Shown: positions 26,101 to 41,100 of the stretch, piece by piece | How positions within the stretch are numbered: position 1 is the first letter of the stretch | Layout of the letters: every line of letters starts with the position of its first letter | Source: Ciona savignyi | Lineage: Eukaryota; Chordata; Ascidiacea; Phlebobranchia; Cionidae | DNA: 64,000 nucleotides | Assembly (NCBI GenBank): GCA_000149265.1 | Contig: CH001404.1 | Coordinates: 113,796-177,795, forward strand | Direction of reading: 5' to 3' | Translations under genes and position numbers: made by a program | The notes under the pieces: generated by a model | Told to the model about the DNA's origin: nothing | Database searches by the model: none | What the model saw: the letters and a program-made list of their open reading frames with translations, nothing else

Positions 26101-27414
26101 AAGGAACTTTACAGACATTGCCGTAACCCAGCGGATTAATGGCTTCTACCAAAATTGAAGGAACGTGTCTATCATATACAACACACTGCAATAGCTCCGG
26201 TAACCCGACGATGGGCGCGAGGTGATCTGACGATTGCCCGTGTGATAACCTCCTAGGTTTTCCCATTCACGGGGATAAACATGAATATCCTATCCTATCC
26301 TATATAATATACAACACATTGCAATAGCTCCGGTAACCCGACGGTGGGCGCGAGGTGATCTGACGATTGGCCGTGTGTTAACCCCCTTGGTTTTCCCATT
26401 CATGGGGATAAACATGAACATCCTATCCTATCCTATCCTAGTTTGTTATGTGCTTTAGTGCTGATTTGGACATCAAATGTGCTATATACCCACAGGCGAT
26501 CAGCTGGGATTTATACTGGAACCTGACGGAAGGCTGGTGTGTAGTAAAAATGGTTCAAAACATCAAGTCATTTTTGATAAAATTCCGATACGCGATACCA
26601 ACTGGTTAATTTTTGATCTTTATGGAAGCACCACCAACGTGAAATTATTGGGTAAGCAGAACTGATGAATTGGGTATACGTATTCTATTCTGGTGGTCAT
26701 CTTATGTACGACCATGATAAGCCGATAAAGGTGTCCGACATAAGCTCTGCCTTTCTTAAAAGAATATGTTATGATCACTATTTTTTCAAAACAAAAAAAT
26801 ATTGACTTATAATAAATTGAAACTTTTTACCCACAACCGATGTTTAATCTAATTGTTTAACAATATGCAGGCCGCATTAAAAGTTACGATCCATCGGAGG
26901 GAAGTTGTGAATATTCGTTTTCAGTCGACCACGTCCAAGATGACGAGACAGAATTGGAGTGCTTGTTATGCTTTAAGAAAGATAGAACACGGGATTGCAC
27001 GATACAACCTTGTGGTCATTTAGCATTGTGCCACTGGTGTGCAATCACCTGCATGGTGAAGCAACAACTGCGGTAAGCTTCTGACATCAAAGTATGTTTG
27101 TCATATGTAGATAAATGTATGTCACGCTGTCCTCCGCAAAACCGTCTCGCTGGAGGTTGGTTTCGATTCAGAAATATTTCAGATTTGTGCAAACGACGTT
27201 ATAAACTGGCAGGATAATTTGAACAAGCAAATGTATTGTGTTAATATGCTGTAGATCTATTGTATTATATGCGTTGTAAGAAAATTTTACCAATATTAGT
27301 TGATTTCAATTGTATAATTTCTACAGATACATAGTGTGTCCTGTTTGTGGAGGTCCAGTTAAAGACGCCATTCGAATTCTACGCAGAAAATCAATAGATG
27401 ACGTCAAAGAATAA
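23185..27414 (+). CDS. Neuralized-like E3 ubiquitin ligase (two NHR domains + RING), frame broken in NHR2
   Basis: Neuralized proteins ubiquitinate Notch ligands of the Delta type and drive their endocytosis. Exons: 23185-23265, 24063-24225, 24408-24591, 24950-25375, 25490-25626, 26496-26651, 26871-27072, 27327-27414. NHR1 runs from FHPVHGANVVLSCDRQVA through DSFCNGLVF and WRGCIRLGFTQYNP to VSYMINNEGKG. NHR2 runs from FHHICGRNVRMDTRRTIAK through GALGVGITNINPG to GRLVCSKNG and LIFDLYGSTTNVKLL. The C-terminal C3HC4 RING has ECLLCF, PCGHLALCHWCA and CPVCGGPVKDAIRI. Exon 25490-25626 is 137 nt, although incoming and outgoing intron phases are both 1, so one base is missing and the frame hits TGA at 25534-25536. 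This may be a sequencing error, an allele or true inactivation. The start is not fixed. AATAAA overlaps the stop. Confidence 0.85.
23700..23825 (+). repeat. SINE 3' fragment in neuralized-like intron
   Basis: Carries the family's tail block: GAGGTGATCTGACGATTGC, then CCCATTCACGGGG and an ATCCTAATG end. The head is degraded (GCGAAAGGTTACTGCATCGAAC). Confidence 0.65.
23862..23967 (-). repeat. tRNA-like sequence, Ser/Leu type (pseudo-tRNA or SINE head)
   Basis: Read on the minus strand it begins GGTCGTGTGGCCGAATGGTT (A box and D arm of a class II tRNA) and ends GGGTTCGAAACTCGGGTCGG (B box, T arm). The length of about 105 nt is too long for a tRNA with a normal variable arm, and the 5' GGTCG and 3' ends pair poorly. 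It is better read as a tRNA-derived repeat than as a working tRNA gene. Confidence 0.5.
26004..26304 (+). mobile_element. tRNA-derived SINE, near full length
   Basis: Starts GTCCGGCCGATTAGTCTGGC. An A-box-like stretch (TCTGGCGGTTTAGTTCG) is followed by a B box (AGTTCGAAACTGG), then a conserved body (GTCCTTGGGAAAGG, TAACCCAGCGGATTAATGG, CAATAGCTCCGGTAACCCGA, CCCATTCACGGGG). It ends in a (TATCC)n tail rather than poly(A). It lies in a neuralized-like intron. Family relatives recur in both orientations at 30935, 46930-48290 and 57921. Confidence 0.85.
26305..26440 (+). repeat. second, headless SINE copy directly behind the first
   Basis: Repeats the last ~135 bp of the preceding SINE, from ACAACACATTGCAATAGCTC through CCCATTCATGGGG to a longer (TATCC)n tail. 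This is either tail-to-body tandem duplication or a 5'-truncated second insertion into the first tail. Confidence 0.8.
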
Positions 27415-27415
27415 A
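27410..27415 (+). terminator. poly(A) signal AATAAA overlapping the neuralized-like stop
   Basis: The TAA stop at 27412-27414 lies inside AATAAA. If used, the 3' UTR would be only a few tens of bases. A second AATAAA lies near 27600. Confidence 0.5.
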
Positions 27416-28441
27416 ACCTATTCTTAGAATGGTCGTTCCTCTTATTATGCGTTACGTTTCGAACGGGACATATATGATGTGTGTTGGTTCGTTTTCTTAT
27501 CGCCAATTTTGCAACACACGCTTCTTTGGACAGAATGGAGATTATTTTAATTATATATTTGGGCGATGTAATGAGCGAACCAGTGAATTAATGGGTTAAA
27601 ATAAAACTGTAGTACAACGTTTTAATGATGTATAGAACGGCAATAGCTCTGATAACCTCACTTTGGGCACGAAGTCATCTGACGATTGCCCTTATTGTGG
27701 TTGTGCTCCCATTGCACATTTTAGGGGAAATACACATAAATATCTTGTTAGAGAAGCTAACTTGATGCAAGACATCCAAAAACTAATTTTCTGGGTAGTT
27801 ATTTGCATTGGAACTTTTTACATTCACGAAACAAAAACTGTATGTGCCTTGCTTGAGGAAACATCAAACCGAGATGGTTAGTTTCGGTCACCTGCTACAT
27901 TCCGACTGACGGTACGAAGTCGACTCTCACCCTTTAACTGGTCGGAAGTAGGATATAGGTATACCACAACACATAGGGAGCGTATAAGCAAACATTTCCC
28001 CTACCTCTGTAAGTGCTTTCATTAAAAAAGTCTGCGTGACGAAGAATCCACAGAAAGTCAAAGATTTTTCAAAAAACTTAAATTCAACTATCTGTAAACT
28101 AGTTAGGTAAATTTATTCTGCACTACCTTTTCGACTGAACTCATTAAAAACCTTTAAGTCTAAGAAGGGGTCCATGGTTTTATGGTTTATATAGTGATAA
28201 ATTGTGGCGCAATACAACACAATCCGGTTGGATGCTATAATTCTTTATTTAACAACCACTAAGGAGTAAGTATTATATAACAGGCAAACTGACTCGAAGG
28301 CGTAAAGGTGAAAGGTTCTAATGTTACTTGGACCAGGGGTTCTCAATCAGTTTACAGCCCTGGTCCTCTCTTGTTTATCGATTTTTCCTTGGCCCACTTC
28401 TTATAGTCCTACTTAAATGAGTTATGTCTCACCCTCTAGCC

Positions 28442-28896
28442 CAGCGATTCCCAACCTTTTTTGGTCGCGGACTATTTCCTTACCAGCGAAAGTCTTTGCG
28501 GGCATCAATTTTCAATTAGCGTAAGTCAAAAGTGAAGCGTAACTGGACTATGTGCATACGATACACTACAGAACACTACAAAACTTTCTAAGGACTATAA
28601 CATATGAAATAGGTTACTCAGCCACTACGGTATTACGAAACAACCAAAGCGAGCGAGTGCTATGAATAATAAACTTCCATTTAGTTACTTAAAATCAATT
28701 GGTTCCAAACTTAAAATTACCTTGAGTTACAATGTCTCGTTGATAAAAACATATAACTGCTGTTTATAACGATCAAAAACCTGTTTATAACGATCAAAAT
28801 CAAATAAAAGTTTTGCAAATTGTGGATGTGATGGCGAACTCATTTAAACCTTCCACGGACTCATTTGAGACCGCGGACTCGGGTTGGGAAACACTG
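28442..28896. mobile_element. non-autonomous hAT-like element
   Basis: Ends CAGCGATTCCCAACC and GGTTGGGAAACACTG are imperfect inverted repeats. A perfect 8-bp target duplication CTCTAGCC flanks it (28434-28441 and 28897-28904). Subterminal GTCGCGGACTATTTC at the left matches CGCGGACTC at the right. Non-coding. Confidence 0.88.
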
Positions 28897-30934
28897 CTCT
28901 AGCCTATTAAGGTGTGTCTCAGATAATACCACTTTTTGTTTTTAAATGTATGAGGTCGCACACCTCGATCCGCTTATAAGAAGTTCAAGACAAACGGAGG
29001 GCGCAACAGAAACTTGGAAGCGAAATATTGTGACTGACATTGGCAAACATTACAACAGATTAAAGTTTTGTTTATGGGTCAAATGCGGCGGATGTTTGTA
29101 TGGTGCAGTGGTCTACATTAAACAAAATTTTCATTTTTCAACAAGCAATGTGGTCCACTTCAAATGCTTCATAGCCCACTGATTAAGAAATGCCTGAGGC
29201 AATTACTTGTCACGAGCTTTGTGACCGATGCCTATGTGTGCTGATGCGGCCATTGTTCTTTGACGACGTCCTGAATATTTATTTGCCTGAAATCATTTAT
29301 AAACACACTCTCTATGATTAGAATATCTCCCTTTGAAACGATTAGCGTAACCGGTCATTTGATCCTTTGTCATTTTGGACCGATCACACCTCTTTAGGTA
29401 TATGTGATCGGATAGGTTTATTTATATTTATCTCCCAAGGGAAAACGCAAGAGGCAATCGTCATTACTTCGCTCCCACTGTCATGTTACCACTGCTATTG
29501 TAGTGTGTTGAGTGGTTTCTTAAATTTTCATAGAACCATTAACTACAGTAGGTTCAAACATTGTCCACTAAGTTTCTTGCCAAAGGACACAACTCACTAC
29601 CAAGCAACCAGTTTCAAGTGTGCAAGCCATGAAGCTCGTTTTGTTTAGAAACGAACTATATGCCTATAACCCGGAACATATCTTCTACGTCTAAATTAAT
29701 GAGGATTACTAAACAGAAATATCCAATACTAAAAAAGCAGTAGACCGAAGATCATAAATCAGTTTCATATTTTTTGTTAAATAAACAAGAGATATATATT
29801 TCACCTACTGGCGCCCTTTATACGGACAGACACCCGAATGCATATAAGCTGAACCTAGTTAATTCTGAGATATTTACCTGTATACATGCAATTTATTTTA
29901 GAAATGCAAATAAAGTGTGATGACTATTAAACCAACCGCAAACTAATAAAACAGTTAAACCAAATTTCAAAAGTTTCCGAAAACTTAAATTTGGTGCACG
30001 GTATGGTAGACAATGAGGGCGATGCGATTATTTTGACGTCACGTCCTGGATCGCTAGCCTCGTTAGCAATACTGCCCGAGTAGAAACGTGATATTAAAAT
30101 AACCCAATTTATCCCAAGATATCCCCAAAATAAAATAAGCTATGGAATTTTATATGCACCATTATTACGGGTATGAAAAAGCTGGAGACGCCCCATACCT
30201 ATATTTGACCTATTCCCGGGAAATCACCACAAATTCAATTCCACTGAAACGATGATCGGTTTCACTTTACGCTTAATATAAAAAAAATGTTTAATTAAGT
30301 TGAATATTCTGGAGGTGCTAGCTACTATGTTAAAATATGCAGTGACAAATTGAAAGTAAAAAAATTATTCTTTCACATATTCTTACACGGGCTGGTATTC
30401 ATTTCAAATTGTATAGAGAAAGTTGTCGATCAAGAAAATTAACTAGGAAATGTCAAACGGTCTGTATAGGCCTACAATTATACATACTCCAAGTTACCAC
30501 GGGGGTCCCTTAAAGAATAAAAGTAAATATACCACTGAACTTTTTACAGGTGTGAGCTATGTATTAGATATATATATATATAGCGGTTCAAAATACGGAA
30601 AACGACCCCGTAAAGCTCCCGCCAGTCCCCAGAATATAAACACCACGACCGTTTTCCCGTATTTTAGGTATTTTGTAGATTGGATGTTGGATTCTTTGAT
30701 TTTCGATATGTTAGAACTAAATCATAAGACTTACAAGTCACATAATAAGCTAGTAAAAGAATAAAATAAAACTGAATATCATAATAATTAAAATAACCCA
30801 CGACAAAGAGCCCCCAAAATATAATAAAGAATTTATTATATTGAAACGTGTTTAAATTACCTGATCACTCAAAACCGCCATAAATCGCTTAACCCTCGAA
30901 TCTATAAATTGTCCAAAGATTTAGTCTGGGCTAT

Positions 30935-31330
30935 TATAGGATAGGATATAGGATATTCTGGGAAAATGGGAAAACCAAGGGGGTTATCACACGGGCAATC
31001 GTCAGATCACCTCGCGCCCATCGTCGGGTTAACGGAGCTATTGCATTAGGATATTCATGTTGTTTATCCCCGTGAATGGGAAAACCAAGGGGGTTATCAC
31101 ACGGGCAATCGTCAGATCACCTCGCGCCCATCGTCGGGTTACCGGAGCTATTGCAGTGTGTTGTATATGGCAGACACGTTCCTTCAATTTGGTAGAACCC
31201 ATTTATCCGCTGGGTAATGTCCGTAAAGTGCCTTGCCCAAGGACACAACCGACTAGCTAGCGACCAGTTTCGCACCTACAACCTTTCGATTGAAAGGCGA
31301 CGCACTTAACCGCTAGAACAACCGGCCGAA
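30935..31330 (-). mobile_element. tRNA-derived SINE, minus strand, with internal duplication
   Basis: Minus-strand copy of the SINE at 26004. The (GGATA)n tail is at its left, the tRNA-like head (CGACGCACTTAACCGCTAG complement, ending CCGGCCGAAC) at its right. The tail-proximal block from GGGAAAACCAAGGGGGTTAT to the GGAGCTATTGCA segment is present twice (30965-31048 and 31078-31155), nearly identical. Confidence 0.85.
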
Positions 31331-32161
31331 CTTAGCATTGTTTCCGCCCGGGCGAAATTACAACCTCAAGTCTTCAGATGGACGGTATGTTGGAATGAGG
31401 TTAAGTGTAACAATAGGTACCGGTAATTATGTGATCGGTGAAGCTAGAATGGAAATCGGTAGCAGACAATTTAGTATGATCGAGAAAACTATTTCTGGGA
31501 TAGATTCTAAATTCTTTTTGTTTAAATAAAAAGGTTTTCCAAATTAACTTGGATTGAAACAAAAGGTTTCAAAGGCTATTATTATATCGTTGATACAATC
31601 AGAGTACTATCATTTGTCTTATTTGTTTGTGACATCATAAAAGTTTTGTTAAGACTTTTATTGTGCTATTATCTCTATGGTGTCTGTTGTGATGACACGT
31701 CGCGTACTCGTTGTAGCGATTAAGGTTCGTGGAAACATGAAAAACGGTTGTTACTGTAAACGTTGTTATCCAATAGTTTGGCTCTAGAACCAAAATGAGT
31801 TAGAACAAACCACACTAACAGTAAAAGTGATGCATAGATATACATAGAAGGACACTAAAAGCGAGAGCAGTAACATGAATGTGTTAACCAAAAGACTAGA
31901 ATTCGGTCTGCTGTTCAATTGGCAATTAATTGGTTGTCTCCCAGCAGGTTTGTGACGTGCCCGATTTTGCGGTACTTTACTAATGTAAGTCTTCAGACAG
32001 TGATTAAGTTGAATTATTATACAAATAAATATTTAAACACGCATACATTGAGGGTTGTTTGGTTATCCTGAGATCACACCTGAGAATTATATTGCTTGGT
32101 TAATGTCAAGGCAGCCCCTTTCTATACTTTCAAACTTATTTCCGTAAAGATGGGGGGCAAC

Positions 32162-32367
32162 GCTAAAGGGAGGGAAAGCCGAAAGGAGGGATGAAGGGAA
32201 ACTGCTCACCAGAACTATGGAAATTAATTTTAACCCTTTCCTAAACACTAATCTCAACCACAGAAAACTAACTTTTAACTCTAACCCCATGTTTATAACT
32301 AAGCCTAAAGGCCCTAATATTCATTTTAGTGTGTAGTTTCCCGCCTTCCTGCTTTTCCTCCTTTTAG
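32162..32367. mobile_element. MITE with purine-rich inverted ends (GGGAAA family)
   Basis: Left end CTAAAGGGAGGGAAAGCCG with a GGATGAAGGGAAACT subterminus pairs with right end AGTTTCCCGCCTTCCTGC...TTTTAG. The core TAACCCTTTCCTAAACACTA is the reverse complement of the core of the copy at 48752. No clear target duplication. Confidence 0.7.
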
Positions 32368-33701
32368 TTTTCGGTCAAGATAGTTCAGGGATTAATATAA
32401 TTGTAAGAATTCTATGTTTAAGCTTAAAAGATTTTTACCATACTGGTACTGGTTGAAACTTAGCAAACATCTGTATTACATGAAAGATGTAAAGCATGCA
32501 TGTTGCATGCGTAATACCACCTATAATGGAGTTCACACAATAATGTATGTAACTACACAATGTCCATCAGCTGTAACCAGAAGTTCCACCAAGCTATGGC
32601 AGTGTAACATGAAAGAACCTGTATATGCATAGTTTTAGTTTATATTGAGAATGAGTAATAAATCCTGAATGGAACCAAATGGCTCGACATATATTAGTAG
32701 TATAGTCCCATTCAGTATCGGTTTGGACAATATGAACAAATACGACTATATCTGGAATTGAATCCAATTTGGACACCTCTAAGCTACCAATCCTGTGTGA
32801 ATTCAATCCCGTTTGGTTTTAGTCTTGGAATCAATTTTGTGTGTTTTTATTGCTATGGCCACAGATGACATTCAGAGCCAAGTCTTCAGTATAAACTCCA
32901 TTTACCCCATTCGTTATGTAGTCCTGCAGGCTGCAGCACATTAAGGGGCAATTTGGAAAAGAAGTGTGCACTTCGTGCACCTAGCTTTAGCTTTGGGTAT
33001 ATTACACTCTCTATCTACTATATATGGTTGTGCTAATAAGCTTGCTATTATGTTAAAAGAAAATTGATTGCATGTAAATCAGTTAATTCGGTTTCTACAA
33101 TTATTTTGAAATCATTATTTAGAATTTTAAACCACTCGGTGAGAGACCTAAAGAGCAAGCCAAACACATTGTGCCCAATGATTTAAATAAAAAATAGTAT
33201 TACATGTACACTTTATAAAAGAATTATAATTTATCACTGTTATTCAAAACCACAAATTTTAGCACTTTTTTAAATTTTGTATCAAAATTGTATTTTTTGT
33301 TTAGCTATTAGCACTTAATTTCAAATTGGTAGAATTAAAAAATAATTCTGAATCATATTTCTATTCGTATCGAATTCGATCTTGAACTTTTCTATAAAGA
33401 AATTGTATTGCTGAAGAAGCATTCGTGTTATTTTTTGTAGTTTGTTTTCTATTAATTAAAATAATCACATTATTGCCAATACATATATGGGGCCCAAGTT
33501 TTTTTCACATTTACAAAGCATTAGTTTTTACTGCTAACAAAACAGGTTTTACTGGTATCCTATACCGGTTTTAGTGTGTTATAGTTTACAGTTTTGTATT
33601 GCCTCGGGCATAATTTTACTCCTATAGCACGAGATAAAAGTTTCTTGTAAAATGGATTTGTATGAAACTAACTTTTAGTATCATTTTAAGGTCAAAGCTA
33701 A

Positions 33702-37700
<3,999 letters not shown>

Positions 37701-38152
37701 ACACTCGGTCTCAAATTTTTTTTAGCTTTTTATGTTTTACTACTTTTATAGTTAGAGAATCGAATAATACTCGAGTGTCTTAATTCCAATTTAACCAACA
37801 TATTGTTTTATTCAACTTTGCAGTTTTCAAAAATTTGGGATTACATCATTGTTGTGTACATATATATATTTATTTATACTTATACGGCTTGTAGAATTTA
37901 CTTTTTATAAACAAGTTTTAAAAAAACTTAAAACAATAACTGCTACATATATTAAAAATACTTCTATGGTAAAAAGCTCATGCGCAATCTTTCGATGGTA
38001 GTAGGCAGGCACATACATGCAGAAAGAAAAGAGAAAATAGAACAATTTTTAATATGAATATCTGATTGGGAATTGGGGTGTAGAAAAGCAAGCAGAGTGG
38101 ACCCCTCCTGAATCACCAAGCAAATTACATCTCATGCATTTAGAAGAAATCT
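37701..38152. other. convergent intergenic space GMPPB / tropomodulin
   Basis: Only 452 bp separate the two stop codons on opposite strands. AT-rich and without a gene. No standard AATAAA was seen near the GMPPB stop. Confidence 0.6.
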
Positions 38153-38157
38153 TTATT
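38152..38157 (-). terminator. poly(A) signal AATAAA overlapping the tropomodulin stop
   Basis: On the minus strand GGAAATAAAG contains both the TAA stop (38153-38155) and AATAAA. Confidence 0.5.
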
Positions 38158-41100
38158 TCCTTTTTTTGACAAAAGTTTTTGAGACCACACTGGATGGGTT
38201 ATAGTCGACTCTTGTTTTGCGTTTCATGTCGTAGTTACGCATGAGGAAATCTGCTACCCTGCCACGAGGACCTTGCAAATTAAAGTGGTAGCCAAACTTC
38301 AGCAATGTTTTGTTGTTGTCCAAAATTTCACACATTTCGTTCTCAACCTAAAATGAAAACCAGATATTGATACTGTCAATATAATTTACATCATAGGCGT
38401 CGATTTTTTTCATTGTAAACGAAAACAGGGGTGGCGCCAAGACGGCATAACTTTATTTAGCTGTAACCAACTTTTAATTAGGCAAAATTAGCGGGCTTGG
38501 CACACTCGCTACGAATCTTTCCTATTAGGGAATCATTATATATCTTTTATGGTCTTGCTGTTATTTAATTATTTGGAAGATTGCGTCGGCAACCGCAGGC
38601 CGCGGCGGCAAGATAAAACAAACACGTCTGCATTCGAATGTGTGGAAAGCCCCTTATATGAAATAACGTTGACAATGTTTTAATCGCGACGATGGATGGA
38701 TATAAATAAATAGTATTATTGAAAGGAGTTCCGAGCTTTTTTTCGATTTGCAGACTGTCGCTTTGAGGTTTTTGGCTTTTAGGTTTGTTGCATATTTTTA
38801 ATAATTTTGCATATTTGTTCGTATTTGTTGGAAAAATGTTTAAAACACAACGAAAAACAAAACACAGCAACAAGAAAAGCTATTTGCAAATCTACGTTTT
38901 GCAATATTCAAACAATATAAAGAACCTTGTTCTATCAATATTTACTATCCTGTCTGATAGGTTAATATGATTCTGTTTGTGCGATGCTTTATAGTTTTTT
39001 AAACAGCACGTTACGATAGGTAGTATAACTTTGGTTGTAATAAGTAATATTGAGTTAAAAATCAAACAATCAGCGTGTGAATGGTTGTTTATATTACGTT
39101 GACAATCAAACAATCAAGGAGTGAATTGTATTATGTATAATTAAAGTTAAGTAACCTTTCGAAATAATAATGAACATGTGTGTTATTTGTGTTGCGATTT
39201 TGATGATTCTGTGCTACAAATTATTTTTTTACAGTAAACACATTGTAAAAATACCGTAAAGAGTGAAAAACTGGGGTGGCAATGGCAAGTATGGCATATT
39301 TTGTATATTGCCACCTCGCATTTTTTATTGGGGTGGCATGCCACCCCGGTAATCGACGCCAGTGTGTTACAAGTATACCTTATTTCCAAACTGGGCTCTC
39401 TGATTATCAATGCGAAGTTCTTCCAGTGTGTCATTCTCTTCCAGTGTATTCATAATAGCCACAACACCTTCCCCCGAAATAAAGTTGCTTTCAATGTTTA
39501 GGACTTTTATAGTCCTGTTGATCTATAAAGAAAACAACGTAGGTCCCAAAATATCGAGTAGTCTAAAATCATAATAAATATTTCTTTTACACATTTCACT
39601 AAATTTTACCTTGAGCATATCAGCAATTGCCATGGCAACAGCGTCATTGATACGTGTGCTGGCTAGAGACCAAGTAGTTACATTGGTGTTTGTTTTCAAT
39701 TCCTCACAATAGTCTTTCAAAGTATGAATTGGGATATTCTGTAAATTTATCACGAATGGTTAGCTACTGAAACAATGGATTAACAGAATATTATTATAAA
39801 ATGGTGCAATTGGCTTGTGTTAAAAATTTTAAAGGGACACTTGTTTTTTTTAACTGAAAAATACCAAAATTAAGATTTTTCCATTAAGGATATTCCCCAT
39901 TACAAGCCAAGAAGAATTCCCAGAGTTGTAAAAAATGAAACAGTTTGGTTTTATACTTTAAAAGATTTAAAAAATATGAAATAGATATGCAACTTGGGTT
40001 CTATTACAGGGCTTCTCAAAACAGCCATGATTTAAAAATAATTCCTGCTTTTCTCTATTTACGGCCTCAATGTTCTTATTAGAGATAATTAAGGTTAAAA
40101 TTTTCATTCATATAAGCTACGATGATGTCAGATAACATAGTCTGATGTGCACAAATCTGACAGGTATCAATACTGTTTACTGAACATGTTAGTGTACAAA
40201 TGTGTTTTGCAATTATTGGTGGTTAAACAATGTGGTTGACAATCTCTAGGTTTAAAATTGTGTTTCTAATACAAACCACATACTGAAATCGGTTGGTACA
40301 TTTTTATACCAAATATATAGTACTTAACAAAATGATTGAGAAAACGCTATTGATTTTTGTCATGTTAACATGGAAATGTAAGTATTTAACATCGGCTGTG
40401 CTATCACCAACTGCCTCAGGGTAACATGAAATAAGCTACCTTTATATTATTGAGATTGACAGCTGTGAGTGAGCTGTCATTCTCTTTGATTCTCTGAAGT
40501 GTTTCATCCACGTCGGTTGGGTTTGGTGGCTCACTCAGAGGGGTTACCTGTATTATATTCAGGTGTCATTGATTAAAGATAAATGGAATAATTCTTTCAG
40601 AAATAAGGCAAAACATTGGAATTTTAACATAAAGATAAAAAATCAAACTATCATTCGCATTTAACCATGTTGGCACTGTCTGGCAAGACGACAAATTATT
40701 CTATGTTTCAAGGTTTGGACTAAAGTTGTTTTGAAGAAAATTAAGTGACTCTGATACCTTCATTTGACACTTTGTGGTACTCGTGAACCCTGTCTTGTTG
40801 ACAATCTTGGTTTCCATTAGTGAGCTGTAGAACTGATCAGTGTTCATCATTGTATGCATTCCCAGTATAGCTGTATTATATATATTAAATGATTTTACCG
40901 TTAACTCCACAAGTGACATTTTTTATGGACTTCTTTATTGTGGCAAAGTAATATTGTTGCGCAGACCCACTGGCATGGGATAAATATAGGTATGTTTGTT
41001 GAGTGACAAAGAAACATGACTTTCTGTTTAACTGGGCATTAACATGTGCTATAGTAGAGATGCTGTGTATATCTGGCTTTGTTATCCATGTTTTTTGTAC

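Noticed and set aside
31338-31529. 63-codon frame next to the inverted SINE
   Set aside because: Abuts the SINE head, has no acceptor or donor logic, and no family resemblance.
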